A stretch of 39,725 nucleotides of DNA from assembly GCA_003163855.1 (NCBI GenBank), contig PLRJ01000208.1:1-39725 (forward strand). The letters run 5' to 3'. This document shows, piece by piece, positions 7,124 to 15,598 of the stretch. The translations under genes were made by a program, and so were the position numbers. A model generated the notes under the pieces. The model worked only from the letters and a program-made list of their open reading frames with translations, had not been told where the DNA came from and did no database searches. This DNA is from Bryobacterales bacterium (GTDB lineage: Bacteria > Acidobacteriota > Terriglobia > Bryobacterales > Bryobacteraceae). Within the stretch, counting starts at the first letter, position 1, and each line of letters begins with the position of its first letter.

Positions 7124-8140
7124 ATGAAACCAGGCAAAATGGCGACTTCTGTTAAAACCGGGTGGCACGGCGAAGACATTTCGTCCATCTCGATCGGACA
7201 ACTGATTGAATTTTCGCCCGAGGACAGGTGCGCCTTCATTCTGCGGACGGGTCACAACGATCTGGAAGTGACAATCCAGACTCTGCAGGAATGTAAGGAG
7301 AATTTCACTACTGTCATGAATCCGATGCGTCTTGCCTGGGCGTTAGCGTGGAATCTCGACGGCAATGTGGACGGACTGGCGTCGCGGCGGGGAGTCCGCA
7401 ACTACCTTGACCGATGGCGCCCGGAGGTGAGGTGGAGCCATATATGGAGTGTGCTCACCGGACCGCCTCCCGGCAGCGATTCCTGCCTGCTAGCGGAACT
7501 TTGCCTGTCGGTGGCTTGCGAGCAGCGCGAGGACTGGCAGAACGAATCGTCACGGCCCTTGGATTTAGCTGCAGCGAACGGGGCGTTCCACTTTATCTAT
7601 GAAAAGAACAAGGCCAAAGTAGCGGGATATGTGTTCAACCGGTTCGGCAAACGGGCCGGTGCCCCGGACGTAATCGCGGACGAGGCGTGGGCCAGGTTGT
7701 TCTGCGACTATTGGAGCGTCAGGGCGCGCAGGCGCTTTCTGGGGCTTAGCGCTATCTCGACGCTTGCCTGTCAGGTGGCTCATAACGTTGCCTATGATGT
7801 TATTAAGGAACTTGAAAAGACCGGCGCCAGTGTGGATGCCGGTGGCCGGGTGCAAAACCTTCCGACGCTGGAAGAGTTGGGACTTGCGGCTGATTCCAGC
7901 AATCAATTTCAGGTTGAGGAGTTGCGGAAGCGTATAAAAGGCTGCCTGTCATTGCTACCGGCGCGGCAGCGGATTGTAGCGACCATGGTGTGGCTTCGCG
8001 AGATGCAGGCCAAACAGGTGGCGCAGGCGCTTCAAGTGAGCCCCGCCGCGGTGAGCGAGCATTTAAAAAAAGCCCGCGATGCTTTGCGAAAGTGCCTTAG
8101 GATTCATGGATTTGAGGTCACGAGCGAGGTGGGGGAGTAG
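7124..8140 (+). CDS. Sigma-70-family RNA polymerase sigma factor with long N-terminus
   Basis: The C-terminal half reads as an ECF-like sigma factor. A region 2-type stretch spans about 150-228 (FHFIYEKNKAKVAGYVFNRF, DVIADEAWARLF). A region 4 helix-turn-helix spans about 270-325 (LSLLPARQRIVATMVWL, then KQVAQALQVSPAAVSEHLKKA). The first ~145 residues are extra for an ECF protein and match nothing recognised. Translation may begin at ATG 7124 or at ATG 7139. A degraded copy of this gene start at 3379-3435 keeps the codons after 7139 (MATSVKTG). The gene leads a co-directional set of envelope proteins whose first member is membrane anchored, so a sigma/anti-sigma arrangement is plausible, though that partner has no recognised anti-sigma zinc motif. 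Confidence 0.82.
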   Translation: MKPGKMATSVKTGWHGEDISSISIGQLIEFSPEDRCAFILRTGHNDLEVTIQTLQECKENFTTVMNPMRLAWALAWNLDGNVDGLASRRGVRNYLDRWRPEVRWSHIWSVLTGPPPGSDSCLLAELCLSVACEQREDWQNESSRPLDLAAANGAFHFIYEKNKAKVAGYVFNRFGKRAGAPDVIADEAWARLFCDYWSVRARRRFLGLSAISTLACQVAHNVAYDVIKELEKTGASVDAGGRVQNLPTLEELGLAADSSNQFQVEELRKRIKGCLSLLPARQRIVATMVWLREMQAKQVAQALQVSPAAVSEHLKKARDALRKCLRIHGFEVTSEVGE

Positions 8141-8167
8141 TTAAGATTATGGTAGGCAGCTTAACTA
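8138..8167. repeat. 8-bp perfect inverted repeat between sigma gene and next gene
   Basis: TAGTTAAG (8138-8145) and CTTAACTA (8160-8167) are perfect inverted copies separated by 14 bases. The first arm contains the stop codon of the sigma gene. It could be an RNA hairpin between cistrons or a protein-binding site. There is no T run, so it is not a standard terminator. Confidence 0.4.
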
Positions 8168-8204
8168 ACGACTCTAGAATCAGCCTAATTAAGGAAAACG
8201 GTTG

Positions 8205-9332
8205 ATGCCGGTAAGCAGGGAAAGTCAGAAATCGATGCAAGCAATCCGCTTGCGGGCGGAAGCGCTTGCTTTGTCCGGGCAGCAGACCGATTGTACTGGC
8301 GAGGCCGAAACTTTGGCTGGTTTCGCGGATGGTGTCATCTCCTTTTCAGATGTAGACAATGCGGCGCTTGACGACTGCATTGAAACCGGCGGCGTTGAGC
8401 GCTTTATTGACGCCGTTACACCGGCCGTGCCGCAGACATCTGCAGGTCAACCCTGGTATCGGCAAAAGCCATGGCTGGTGGCGGCAGCTTCGTTGGCAAT
8501 TGTAGCCGGCAGCGCTTTGTACTACACAAGTTCGAAACTTTCCGAAGTGAAGCCGGTTCATCGAACTGCAGATAAGACAGTGCCTGTTGTCGCTGAATCG
8601 CCGAGAACCAGCAAGTACCGCACGCCGAGCATGGAAGCCCAACACCGCGCCCCCGTTATTCATCCTGCGCCGGAAGCTAAGGTCGCCTCAGTAACCACGA
8701 CGCGCAGCCCGGAGCTAAACGCTTCTTCCACTATCAGGGATGCGCTTGCCGCGAAATACTTAAGAAATCCTGCGCAAATTGTTGTCCTGCAAAAAGGCCA
8801 GATGTGGATGAGTGGGCCTGTTCAAAACACTTACGAGAATGGCCGCATCTCGCCTGACGTAATGGCTCCAACGGCGTTCGGAAAGGTCGCGACGGTGCCT
8901 CGTGTGCGGCCCGGCAGGTTTGCTGTGCCAGGCGAAAGAATGAGAGTGAAGAATATCTATGCCGACGATGATGGCATTATTTTCGATGTGGCCACCGACG
9001 ACACTCCGGGCGCCCAGTATCAGGCCTTTATCGGTTTCCCGTTCGACGAAGGAACAAAGCCGTCGGCAGATCAAGTGGCGCGCGATGTTGCCGATGTTTT
9101 CACAATTGAAAGGCCACGAACTACGTCGGTCGAATTGGGCCGCACCATTGACGAAGAGACCAGCATTCTTGGGGAGCCTCGGAGAATTTTTGTCGTTGGC
9201 GCCAAGAGCATTTTTCTGTATGACCGGACGAAGGTCACGTTCATCGAAGGCATAGCTTCGGGCGTTGAGAAAGTGACCATGCGAAGCACGGCAGCAGCCC
9301 GAGTCCTAAGACCGAAAAAAGTTTCACCCTGA
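8205..9332 (+). CDS. Membrane-anchored protein with periplasmic envelope domain
   Basis: About 375 residues. A cytoplasmic N-terminus (~85 residues, acidic and helical) precedes one transmembrane helix (PWLVAAASLAIVAGSALYY). A low-complexity linker and a periplasmic domain from about residue 180 follow. That domain resembles the mature part of the next gene's product: both have VVLQKG/VLKKG, QNTYENG/QNTYKDG, a PGE motif, a DQV...VF stretch and a final VGAK..(F/V)YxY/D..KVTF segment. Start is taken at ATG 8205, with AAGGA nine bases upstream, rather than the TTG three bases earlier. The position after a sigma gene and the topology resemble an anti-sigma factor, but the N-terminus lacks a visible HxxxCxxC zinc motif, so this is only a hypothesis. 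Confidence 0.65.
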   Translation: MPVSRESQKSMQAIRLRAEALALSGQQTDCTGEAETLAGFADGVISFSDVDNAALDDCIETGGVERFIDAVTPAVPQTSAGQPWYRQKPWLVAAASLAIVAGSALYYTSSKLSEVKPVHRTADKTVPVVAESPRTSKYRTPSMEAQHRAPVIHPAPEAKVASVTTTRSPELNASSTIRDALAAKYLRNPAQIVVLQKGQMWMSGPVQNTYENGRISPDVMAPTAFGKVATVPRVRPGRFAVPGERMRVKNIYADDDGIIFDVATDDTPGAQYQAFIGFPFDEGTKPSADQVARDVADVFTIERPRTTSVELGRTIDEETSILGEPRRIFVVGAKSIFLYDRTKVTFIEGIASGVEKVTMRSTAAARVLRPKKVSP

Positions 9333-9463
9333 CCTTAACTCATGCCCTGGTGTTTCGACATACCAGTGAAGGGCTGAGATGAACCACTCCGCATATACCT
9401 TGTGAGCATTTCGCGCCGACTCCTGCGCGTACTTAGTTGGACAGTCAATACAAATAAGGAAGG

Positions 9464-10297
9464 GTGAAGTTTCAAATGCGAAACATCGACATATCCATCT
9501 GCGCCGCTGCGATCTTTTTTGCAGCGTGTACCGCAGGTTACTCACAGAGCGTGGCCGCTATTCAGCAGGACTTGGCATCGAAGTATGTTCTGACTCAACC
9601 AACCGCTGCTCAGGACGACATTGTCACACCGGGATCGGTGCTGGTTCTGAAAAAGGGAAATGTCGTGATGGTTCCCGTGACAAGCACAAACGTCTGTCAG
9701 AACACTTACAAGGACGGAAAACTTACACAGAACGCCATTTGCAAGGCTGACAAAATCGGCAGGACCATAGGTCGCATTCCCGGGATAGGAAAAAGCGTGC
9801 CAACTGGAATACCCAGCAGGACTTTTGTGCCTGGAGAGAAAGTATGGCTTACTAAGATTGAAGTCACAGACGAGGCAGCCGTTTTCGGCTTATTCACTGA
9901 CGCCTTTAAGAACGCAGAAGGTGCCGATGTCCGTTATAAAGCAGACCTCAAGTTCGCCTTACCTAGAGGAATCCAACTCACCGCCGATCAGGTAGAAGGC
10001 CTAATTGCTGAAGTGTTCTCGGTGCAAGCCGCTGCCTCTTCTGAAGGCGCCGCCCAGCAGCCCGCACAACCGGCCGCGCCGCCGCCTGCTCCCGAGCAGC
10101 CGCAGCCACCCGTCATCCCCCCACCCCCGCCACCGCCGGCCGATCCTAAGGTCATCGCGCTCGGCCAGTCGCCCGATGAAGTGACCACCGAGTTTGGGCA
10201 GCCCGACCGGATCAACAAGGTAGGAGCGAAACAGGTTTATGTCTATAAGGACATGAAAGTGACATTCCTCAACGGGAAAGTCACTGACATTCAGTAG
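9464..10297 (+). CDS. Secreted protein with proline-rich linker and C-terminal KVTF domain
   Basis: A 277-residue exported protein. The signal peptide (ISICAAAIFFAACTAGYSQS) leads into a domain of about 165 residues related to the preceding membrane protein (VLVLKKGNVVMVP, CQNTYKDGKLTQ, TFVPGEKVWLTKI, TADQVEGLIAEVF). A strongly proline-rich linker (~residues 195-228) follows, then a 45-residue terminal module (ALGQSPDEVTTEFGQP... VYVYKDMKVTFLNGKVTDIQ). That module is frequent at the end of acidobacterial envelope proteins and recalls BamE/SmpA-like folds. Start is either GTG 9464 or ATG 9476; AAGGAAGGG overlaps the region, so the choice is open. It is separated from the next cistron by a GC-rich hairpin. 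Function unknown; export to the periplasm or outer membrane is inferred from the signal. Confidence 0.75.
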   Translation: MKFQMRNIDISICAAAIFFAACTAGYSQSVAAIQQDLASKYVLTQPTAAQDDIVTPGSVLVLKKGNVVMVPVTSTNVCQNTYKDGKLTQNAICKADKIGRTIGRIPGIGKSVPTGIPSRTFVPGEKVWLTKIEVTDEAAVFGLFTDAFKNAEGADVRYKADLKFALPRGIQLTADQVEGLIAEVFSVQAAASSEGAAQQPAQPAAPPPAPEQPQPPVIPPPPPPPADPKVIALGQSPDEVTTEFGQPDRINKVGAKQVYVYKDMKVTFLNGKVTDIQ

Positions 10298-10302
10298 TTG
10301 TT

Positions 10303-10320
10303 GGTGCGCAGTGTCGCACC
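10303..10320. other. Intercistronic hairpin just before a strong ribosome-binding site
   Basis: GGTGCG (10303-10308) and CGCACC (10315-10320) form a perfect 6-bp GC-rich stem with a 6-base loop. It lies between the stop at 10297 and the GGAGG at 10331. There is no T run, so it is more likely an RNA-processing or translation element than a terminator. Confidence 0.4.
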
Positions 10321-10330
10321 TAGTTATCTC

Positions 10331-10335
10331 GGAGG
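10331..10335 (+). promoter_or_regulatory. Shine-Dalgarno GGAGG that fixes a GTG start
   Basis: GGAGG, five bases, then GTG at 10341 with a membrane-signal sequence directly after. This decides the start over the upstream ATG at 10311, which lies inside the hairpin region. Confidence 0.65.
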
Positions 10336-10340
10336 ATCTA

Positions 10341-11774
10341 GTGAAAACATTGCAAACCAACAAATACTGTGCTCACTTAGGAGTGGCAATCATACTGCCA
10401 CTCCTGGGCCTGGGCCTGTTCTATGTAGCATCGGGAGCACAGACGACAACGAAGAAGCCTGCGGTCACAATCGCGAAGGTAGCACCGCCGTCGAAACCCG
10501 TCAAACTACAAGTTAAACCTCCCCATCCAAAGGATGAGAAAAAAATCGTTGAGCCAAAGGTAAAGCCGAAGACCATTGATCAGCATAAGGATCAGCCACG
10601 CAAACCGCCAATTACTCACCTCACCGGTGGCCGTACTGTGCAAATGGGTAGTGACGGCAGAATCAAAGAGCTGCACGACCCCACTCGTGGGCTGACAATC
10701 AAACATGGACTAACCGGCAGAACTCGTGTCGTATCAGACCAAGGCGGAAGGCGGATAGTGGCGGAGCGCGGCGGACGAAGCTTCGTTCAACGCCCCTTCA
10801 GGTATGGAGGCCGGGATTACGCCAAGCGGCGTTACATTTATAATGGCCGCATTTACGATCGTTACTATGCCCAAAGTCGCTATCACGACGTTGACATCAA
10901 CTATTACACTCCCGTTCGCTACTATCCAACTGCTTACTATGGCTATTCGTACAACCGTTGGAGCACCCCAGTGCCCTATGCCTGGGAATGGGCTGGAAAT
11001 TCCTGGAGCCAATACTATGGCGCCTATTTCACGCCTGCCCAGAGCTACAGCAGTCCACCCGCATGGTTGACAGATTATATGCTTTCAACCACACTTGCGG
11101 CGGCTTATCAGGCGAATGCGAATGCCCAGGCATTGGCAGCCCCGCCTACTGACGCGGCGCCGATGACGCCACAGGTCAAGACTCTCATCACGGGCGAAGT
11201 GCAACGCCAAATTGCACTGGAAAACGCCGAGGCGCAAAGCGGTGCCCAGACCGAAGCCTCCAGCAGCGTTGAGCGCGACTTTACCGACAACGTCCCACAT
11301 ATCTTCGTCGCTGGCAACGATCTGGATGTTATCGACAACGGAGGTTCAGAGTGTTCTATCACTGAAGGCGACGCCTTTCGGCTTATCGAACCACCGGCGG
11401 CGGAGGCGAAAACGGCCAAGCTAGTGGTGCTAGCCAGCAAAGGCGGCTACGAGTGCAAAATCGCTTCCGTTGTCGCCGTCGGCATTGACGATCTGCAGGA
11501 AATGCAGAACCATATGCGCGAAACCATTGATGCGGGCCTTGAAGCAATGCGCAATAACAAAGCCTTGCCTACCCCTCCCGCATCGGCCAGCGGGCCGCCA
11601 GTTAATTCGGCTTTCCTGGCTGCCGCGCCCCCTCCGGATCCGAACGCGGCAACTGAAATCAACCAGCAGTTACAAGGTTCCGACCAGGCCGAGAAAACCG
11701 CCATGGAGCAACTGGCGCAGCAGGCACAAGCTGCACAGACTTCAGCGAACCCGCCGAGTTCTCCGCAGATCTGA
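10341..11774 (+). CDS. Tyrosine-rich envelope protein
   Basis: A 477-residue exported or membrane-anchored protein. It starts at GTG 10341 and has a hydrophobic N-terminus (LGVAIILPLLGLGLFYVASGAQ). A lysine/proline-rich spacer follows. A Gly/Arg motif region (GGRTVQMGSDGRIKELHD, GLTGRTRVVSDQGGRRIVAER) precedes a stretch packed with tyrosine (RYYAQSRYHDVDINYYTPV, RYYPTAYYGYSYNRW), and then WLTDYMLSTTLAAAYQA. The C-terminal third is helical and Ala/Gln-rich, with a central globular part (FRLIEPPAAEAKTAKLVVLA). The GGRTV...TDYxL architecture occurs in predicted surface proteins of Acidobacteria and some Myxococcota; no function is established that I can name. It shares strand and spacing with the two genes before it, so it is probably in the same transcript or regulon. 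Confidence 0.7.
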   Translation: MKTLQTNKYCAHLGVAIILPLLGLGLFYVASGAQTTTKKPAVTIAKVAPPSKPVKLQVKPPHPKDEKKIVEPKVKPKTIDQHKDQPRKPPITHLTGGRTVQMGSDGRIKELHDPTRGLTIKHGLTGRTRVVSDQGGRRIVAERGGRSFVQRPFRYGGRDYAKRRYIYNGRIYDRYYAQSRYHDVDINYYTPVRYYPTAYYGYSYNRWSTPVPYAWEWAGNSWSQYYGAYFTPAQSYSSPPAWLTDYMLSTTLAAAYQANANAQALAAPPTDAAPMTPQVKTLITGEVQRQIALENAEAQSGAQTEASSSVERDFTDNVPHIFVAGNDLDVIDNGGSECSITEGDAFRLIEPPAAEAKTAKLVVLASKGGYECKIASVVAVGIDDLQEMQNHMRETIDAGLEAMRNNKALPTPPASASGPPVNSAFLAAAPPPDPNAATEINQQLQGSDQAEKTAMEQLAQQAQAAQTSANPPSSPQI

Positions 11775-12034
11775 ACGGGAATTTGGGGCTAGATCTCCGC
11801 TGCGTCGCATCGCTTGCGAAAGAGCAGGGTGAGGAAGGCGTCCAGCTGTGTAAGAAATGAAAACCGGAAAGGATGCCTTCTGCGCCACTCAACTTTTACA
11901 TGCACCCGGAAGCGCGGAAACAATTCGAGTGATCTGAGCCCTCGAAAAACTTGAGCCATTCCTCCCCCTTTTTGCGCTGATCTAAGTGAGGCCAGATGAT
12001 TTGGCACTCAAAAAAGGAAGAGGAGAAATCAAGA

Positions 12035-12226
12035 ATGTTTCGCAAATTCGCTTTGACTGGAGTGCTGGCGATCCTTATGGTAGCCACCTTCACCCCCTCG
12101 GCTTCGGCCGCCAAATATCACGTTCCGCAAGCGCAGGTTAAACGGGCACTTCATCGTCCCGAGATCCGTCACATACCCCAACGCCCACTGACTCCGCATC
12201 GGGTGGCGCCGTTACGAAAGCGCTAA
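12035..12226 (+). CDS. Tiny secreted basic peptide precursor
   Basis: A 63-residue precursor starting MFRKFALTGVLAILMVATF, with a clear signal peptide ending in SASA. The predicted mature peptide is only about 38 residues. It is very rich in basic and aromatic-free residues: by count, about 14 of 38 are Lys, Arg or His, many paired with Pro (HRPEIRHIPQRPLTPHR), and it has no cysteine. The AGGAG at 12021-12025 lies about nine bases before the ATG. A terminator-like hairpin follows the stop, so it is probably its own transcript or the end of the cluster. Possible roles are an envelope-binding, metal-binding or antimicrobial-type peptide; no family is recognised. Confidence 0.6.
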   Translation: MFRKFALTGVLAILMVATFTPSASAAKYHVPQAQVKRALHRPEIRHIPQRPLTPHRVAPLRKR

Positions 12227-12258
12227 GAACCACTCCCGCGATGCCCGCTTCGATCCAC

Positions 12259-12290
12259 CCGCCGGTTCTTAGAACGTGAAGAGCCGGCGG
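12259..12290 (+). terminator. Terminator-like hairpin after the basic peptide gene
   Basis: CCGCCGGTTCT and AGAGCCGGCGG form an 11-bp stem (one G-T pair) with a 10-base loop, followed by CTCTATTTCT. The stem is strong but the T run is weak. It would end the transcript that includes the small basic peptide gene. Confidence 0.5.
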
Positions 12291-12371
12291 CTCTATTTCT
12301 GTAGCGCGCAGTATTAGGGTGCACCGACTGAAGCGAATGACCGAGTCAGCCGATAAAACCTAGTAAGCGGC

Positions 12372-14543
12372 ATGGCCGAATCCGTAACAAATCAAACAGA
12401 GCGGCATAATAGGCTGCGAAGCTGGGCCCTGGTGGTCGTTTCGCTGCTTTCCGCGCACCTCCTCTGCCTGTTCGAGTTCGGCGTTCATAGCCCGGGGCCG
12501 CTTGTTTCAGGGCTTATCTTCCTGCTGGACGGAGTAGCGTGCGTTGCAGCCTGTTACGGCGCGAGCCGCCGCTCCGGTCCGACTGCGCGCTATTTCTGGC
12601 AGCTCCTTATGCTATCGTTTCTCCTTTTCCTGGTGGCTCAAGCAAATAACGTGCTTTGTCGTGGCGGCCCCTTTACTGATTTTCTCTTTCAGTTTTCGAC
12701 GCTGCCCTTGGGCATGGCTTTATTTGTCGAGACACGGCAGCAGTCGGTGCGCTTTGACCCGCTTCATTGGACCGATCTGGGGCAAACGCTCCTTTTATGG
12801 ATCACTCTCTACGTATATTTCACTCCGGGTCACGGTGCTCCCACTATCTATGGTCCTTTGGGAAGTAGAACACTGGCGATTGACGGCCTGTTGGTGTGCT
12901 CTTTTCTCATGCGTGGCTTCTTCGCGGATTCGTTGAAAATCCAGCGGCTTTTCTTAAGAACCTCCAGCTACTGCATTTTGTGCGGCATTGCCAACTTTCT
13001 TGCCAGTATGCCGCCACTCCCGCAGGATGGCGGCTGGTTCGACCTTATCTGGGAAGCAACGCTGGTGGATGCGATTGCCATTGCTGTGACTTGGGACAGT
13101 CCCAAAGGCGGAACTGCGGTCTTGTCGGCGCGAAAGGCGAATGCGGTATTTCAGCAGCTTTTCCCATTGCTGTATCCCGCACTGATCCTTTCGCTGCTAG
13201 GGCCTGTTGCACGATACTATCCTGCCGTTGCCGGCGCCATCGGTGTTACTTCATTTCTTTGTTTTAGCGCTCGCCTGCTGGTAACGCAGAACGGTCTGCG
13301 CGCTGCCACGCTGGAAGCGGAATCGGCTAGCCGTGCCAAGAGCGATTTCCTTGCCAACATGAGTCATGAGATCAGGACTCCCATGAACGGTGTCATCGGC
13401 ATGACTCATCTTCTGGCTGACACTTCGCTTGATGAAGTTCAAGCCGGATATTTGGACACCATACGTTCCAGCGGCCAGGCGTTGCTCAGCCTGATCAATG
13501 ACATTCTCGACTTCTCCAAAATTGAAGCGGGAAAAATGGTGATAGATGACGCGGATTTCGACTTGCACACTGTCCTTAAGGAATGCATGGGTCTTGTGGC
13601 GCAGTCAGCCGCCCGAAAGAACCTTCAACTTTCTTTGGAGATTGGCGAGGCCGTTCCCTCGCGGGCCATCTCCGATTCCGGACGTCTGCGGCAAATTCTG
13701 CTTAACCTTTTATCGAACGCCGTGAAATTCACCGAAGACGGATCGGTGAGTGTGCTCGTTACGAGCCAGCAACACCAGGACAGCAACTCAGCCGTGGTGC
13801 GCTTCAGCGTTAGCGACACAGGCATTGGACTGACAACGGAACAACAAAGAAATCTGTTTCAGGCCTTCACACAGGCGGACCGCTCGACCACGCGGCGTTT
13901 CGGCGGAACCGGCCTTGGATTAAGTATCGCGAAACGGCTCGCGGAACTAATGGGCGGGAGCATCGGGGTCGAAAGCCAAGTTGGAAGGGGAACCACCTTC
14001 TGGTTTACTGTAAGGCTCGGTTTGGGCGTCGCTGCCGATTCAGCGCGGCGTAAGGTCGAAAAGCCTGCGCACGAAATTGAGGATGCGCGCAACCTGTTCC
14101 ATGGCCGGGCGGGACTGATCCTGGTTGCCGACGACAATCTTACAAACCAGCAAATCGCCGTTGGCATTCTGAAGAAGTTGGGCTTGCGCGCTACCACTGC
14201 GGATAACGGGGCAGAGGTGATGGAAGCGCTAAGGGCCGACAAATACGACCTTGTGCTGATGGACATGCAGATGCCTGTAATGGATGGGCTGGAGGCGACC
14301 AGGCGCATTCGCGAGCGCTTCGGATTGGGCCTGCCGGTGATCGCCATGTCGGCCAGCGCAATGGCGGGAGACCGCGAGGACTGCAGGCAGGCGGGCATGG
14401 ACGATTTTGTTTCCAAGCCGGTGGTGCCTCGCGAGTTGGCGTCGGTACTGACAAAATGGCTGCCGAACATTCATGAACAAACAACGGATAACCCGGGCGC
14501 CGACTATAGATCCAGCCCCGCGCCGCCAACTCTCGCGCAATGA
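12372..14543 (+). CDS. Hybrid sensor histidine kinase (multi-TM sensor, HisKA, HATPase, REC)
   Basis: A 723-residue hybrid kinase. The first ~300 residues hold about eight hydrophobic helices and no recognised extracellular domain. The HisKA box is [16 protein letters not shown] with H332. The ATPase domain has an N box (LLNLLSNAVKF), G1 (DTGIGL), F box (LFQAFTQAD) and G2 ([12 protein letters not shown]). A C-terminal receiver (about 577-705) has the acidic pair in VADDN, D631 in LMDMQMPVMDG and the lysine in VSKPV. A separate HPt protein would be needed to pass phosphate on; none is in the window. It is convergent with the aldo/keto reductase, with 17 bases between the ends. The start has no strong ribosome-binding site. 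The ligand is unknown. Confidence 0.92.
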   Translation: MAESVTNQTERHNRLRSWALVVVSLLSAHLLCLFEFGVHSPGPLVSGLIFLLDGVACVAACYGASRRSGPTARYFWQLLMLSFLLFLVAQANNVLCRGGPFTDFLFQFSTLPLGMALFVETRQQSVRFDPLHWTDLGQTLLLWITLYVYFTPGHGAPTIYGPLGSRTLAIDGLLVCSFLMRGFFADSLKIQRLFLRTSSYCILCGIANFLASMPPLPQDGGWFDLIWEATLVDAIAIAVTWDSPKGGTAVLSARKANAVFQQLFPLLYPALILSLLGPVARYYPAVAGAIGVTSFLCFSARLLVTQNGLRAATLEAESASRAKSDFLANMSHEIRTPMNGVIGMTHLLADTSLDEVQAGYLDTIRSSGQALLSLINDILDFSKIEAGKMVIDDADFDLHTVLKECMGLVAQSAARKNLQLSLEIGEAVPSRAISDSGRLRQILLNLLSNAVKFTEDGSVSVLVTSQQHQDSNSAVVRFSVSDTGIGLTTEQQRNLFQAFTQADRSTTRRFGGTGLGLSIAKRLAELMGGSIGVESQVGRGTTFWFTVRLGLGVAADSARRKVEKPAHEIEDARNLFHGRAGLILVADDNLTNQQIAVGILKKLGLRATTADNGAEVMEALRADKYDLVLMDMQMPVMDGLEATRRIRERFGLGLPVIAMSASAMAGDREDCRQAGMDDFVSKPVVPRELASVLTKWLPNIHEQTTDNPGADYRSSPAPPTLAQ

Positions 14544-14560
14544 GGCGGGAGCGCGCGCAA

Positions 14561-15598
14561 TTACCCCGTCTTGGTCAATTCATATTTCATGATTCGGCCA
14601 TGCCTTCCCGCCCGATCACGTTCAAGCGTATAAACGTCTCCCAGCAGCCCAGCCTTTTCTCGCCAGCCATCCGTCAACAAGGTTTGATCCTCATCGGTAA
14701 GAACTAAAGTCGCTATCTTGGTGTGCGCGGGCAAGTGTGCCGTGTTGGTAGCACCGACAATGGCGGCTGTCACACCGCGCCGATCGAGAATGGCGCGCGT
14801 GGCAACGCTCGCAATATCGGATTCGTGGCGCGTAGCAATCTGCTGCAAAACGGCCAGCAGCCGTTGAAAACTTTCCCAGCCGCCGAAATCGTCAAGGATT
14901 AATTTGTATTTCACAAGCGAGCGGTTCGCCAGCGCCTCGCATGATGGCTCCGGGTGCCCAAGCCAGCGTTCGGACAGAAAGCCTCCGGCCACGGTCCCAT
15001 AGCAAAGCAGTGCAATATCGCGCGCGTGGCAATAATCCACCATGTGCAACTCAGGACGCGTATCGATCAAAGAGTACTGCAGTTGATGACTGGCGACCGG
15101 CACGCCCGCGTCCACGATTTGTTTCAGCCGCGGCGTATCGAAATTAGTCACCGACACCCGGCCGATCTTGCCGGTCCGCCGCAGCCGCTCCAGTTCGAGT
15201 GCCGTTTCTACGTAGCCGGGCACTGAGTAATCCCACCAGTGAAATTGAACCGCGTCGAGCTGTTCGACTCCGAGCCGTGTGAGCGAGCGATCAATCACCG
15301 ATCCCACATAATGGCGATCGACGTTAGGCAAATCTCCGAGGTCCGGCACAAACTTGGTGAATATCTGCAAGCGCTTGGCGTGCTCGGGATAATTGCGACG
15401 AAAGTCGCCAATCAGTTGCTCTACTCCCGTATAGATGTTCGCGCAATCGAAGGTGGTGATGCCCGCCTCGACGAACGCGGCCATATCGCGTTGAGCCGCC
15501 GTTGCGTCTATCGCCCCGTGGCCGCCGGCCAGATGCCAGCCACCTTTGATGATTTGCGAAATCTCAAAGCCATCTCTTAAAACGCTTTTGGGAATCAT
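14561..15598 (-). CDS. Aldo/keto reductase family oxidoreductase
   Basis: A 345-residue TIM-barrel reductase that uses NADPH on a carbonyl substrate. The catalytic tetrad of the family is visible: D51 (TTFDCANIY), Y56, K82 (IFTKFVPD) and H120 (VQFHWWD). The C-terminal half holds the cofactor-binding elements (YGTVAGGFL; VTAAIVGATNTAHL). It is the last gene of a minus-strand operon after the aminotransferase, serA and a TIGR04076 gene. Its ATG shares one base with the preceding TGA (TGATG), so it is probably translationally coupled. The substrate cannot be read from the sequence; linkage to serine synthesis is by position only. Confidence 0.9.
   Translation of the reverse strand: MIPKSVLRDGFEISQIIKGGWHLAGGHGAIDATAAQRDMAAFVEAGITTFDCANIYTGVEQLIGDFRRNYPEHAKRLQIFTKFVPDLGDLPNVDRHYVGSVIDRSLTRLGVEQLDAVQFHWWDYSVPGYVETALELERLRRTGKIGRVSVTNFDTPRLKQIVDAGVPVASHQLQYSLIDTRPELHMVDYCHARDIALLCYGTVAGGFLSERWLGHPEPSCEALANRSLVKYKLILDDFGGWESFQRLLAVLQQIATRHESDIASVATRAILDRRGVTAAIVGATNTAHLPAHTKIATLVLTDEDQTLLTDGWREKAGLLGDVYTLERDRAGRHGRIMKYELTKTG

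Noticed and set aside
9344-9374. Hairpin GCCCT...AGGGC after the 8205 gene as terminator
   Set aside because: Stem is only five bases plus a bulged inner part, and no T run follows.
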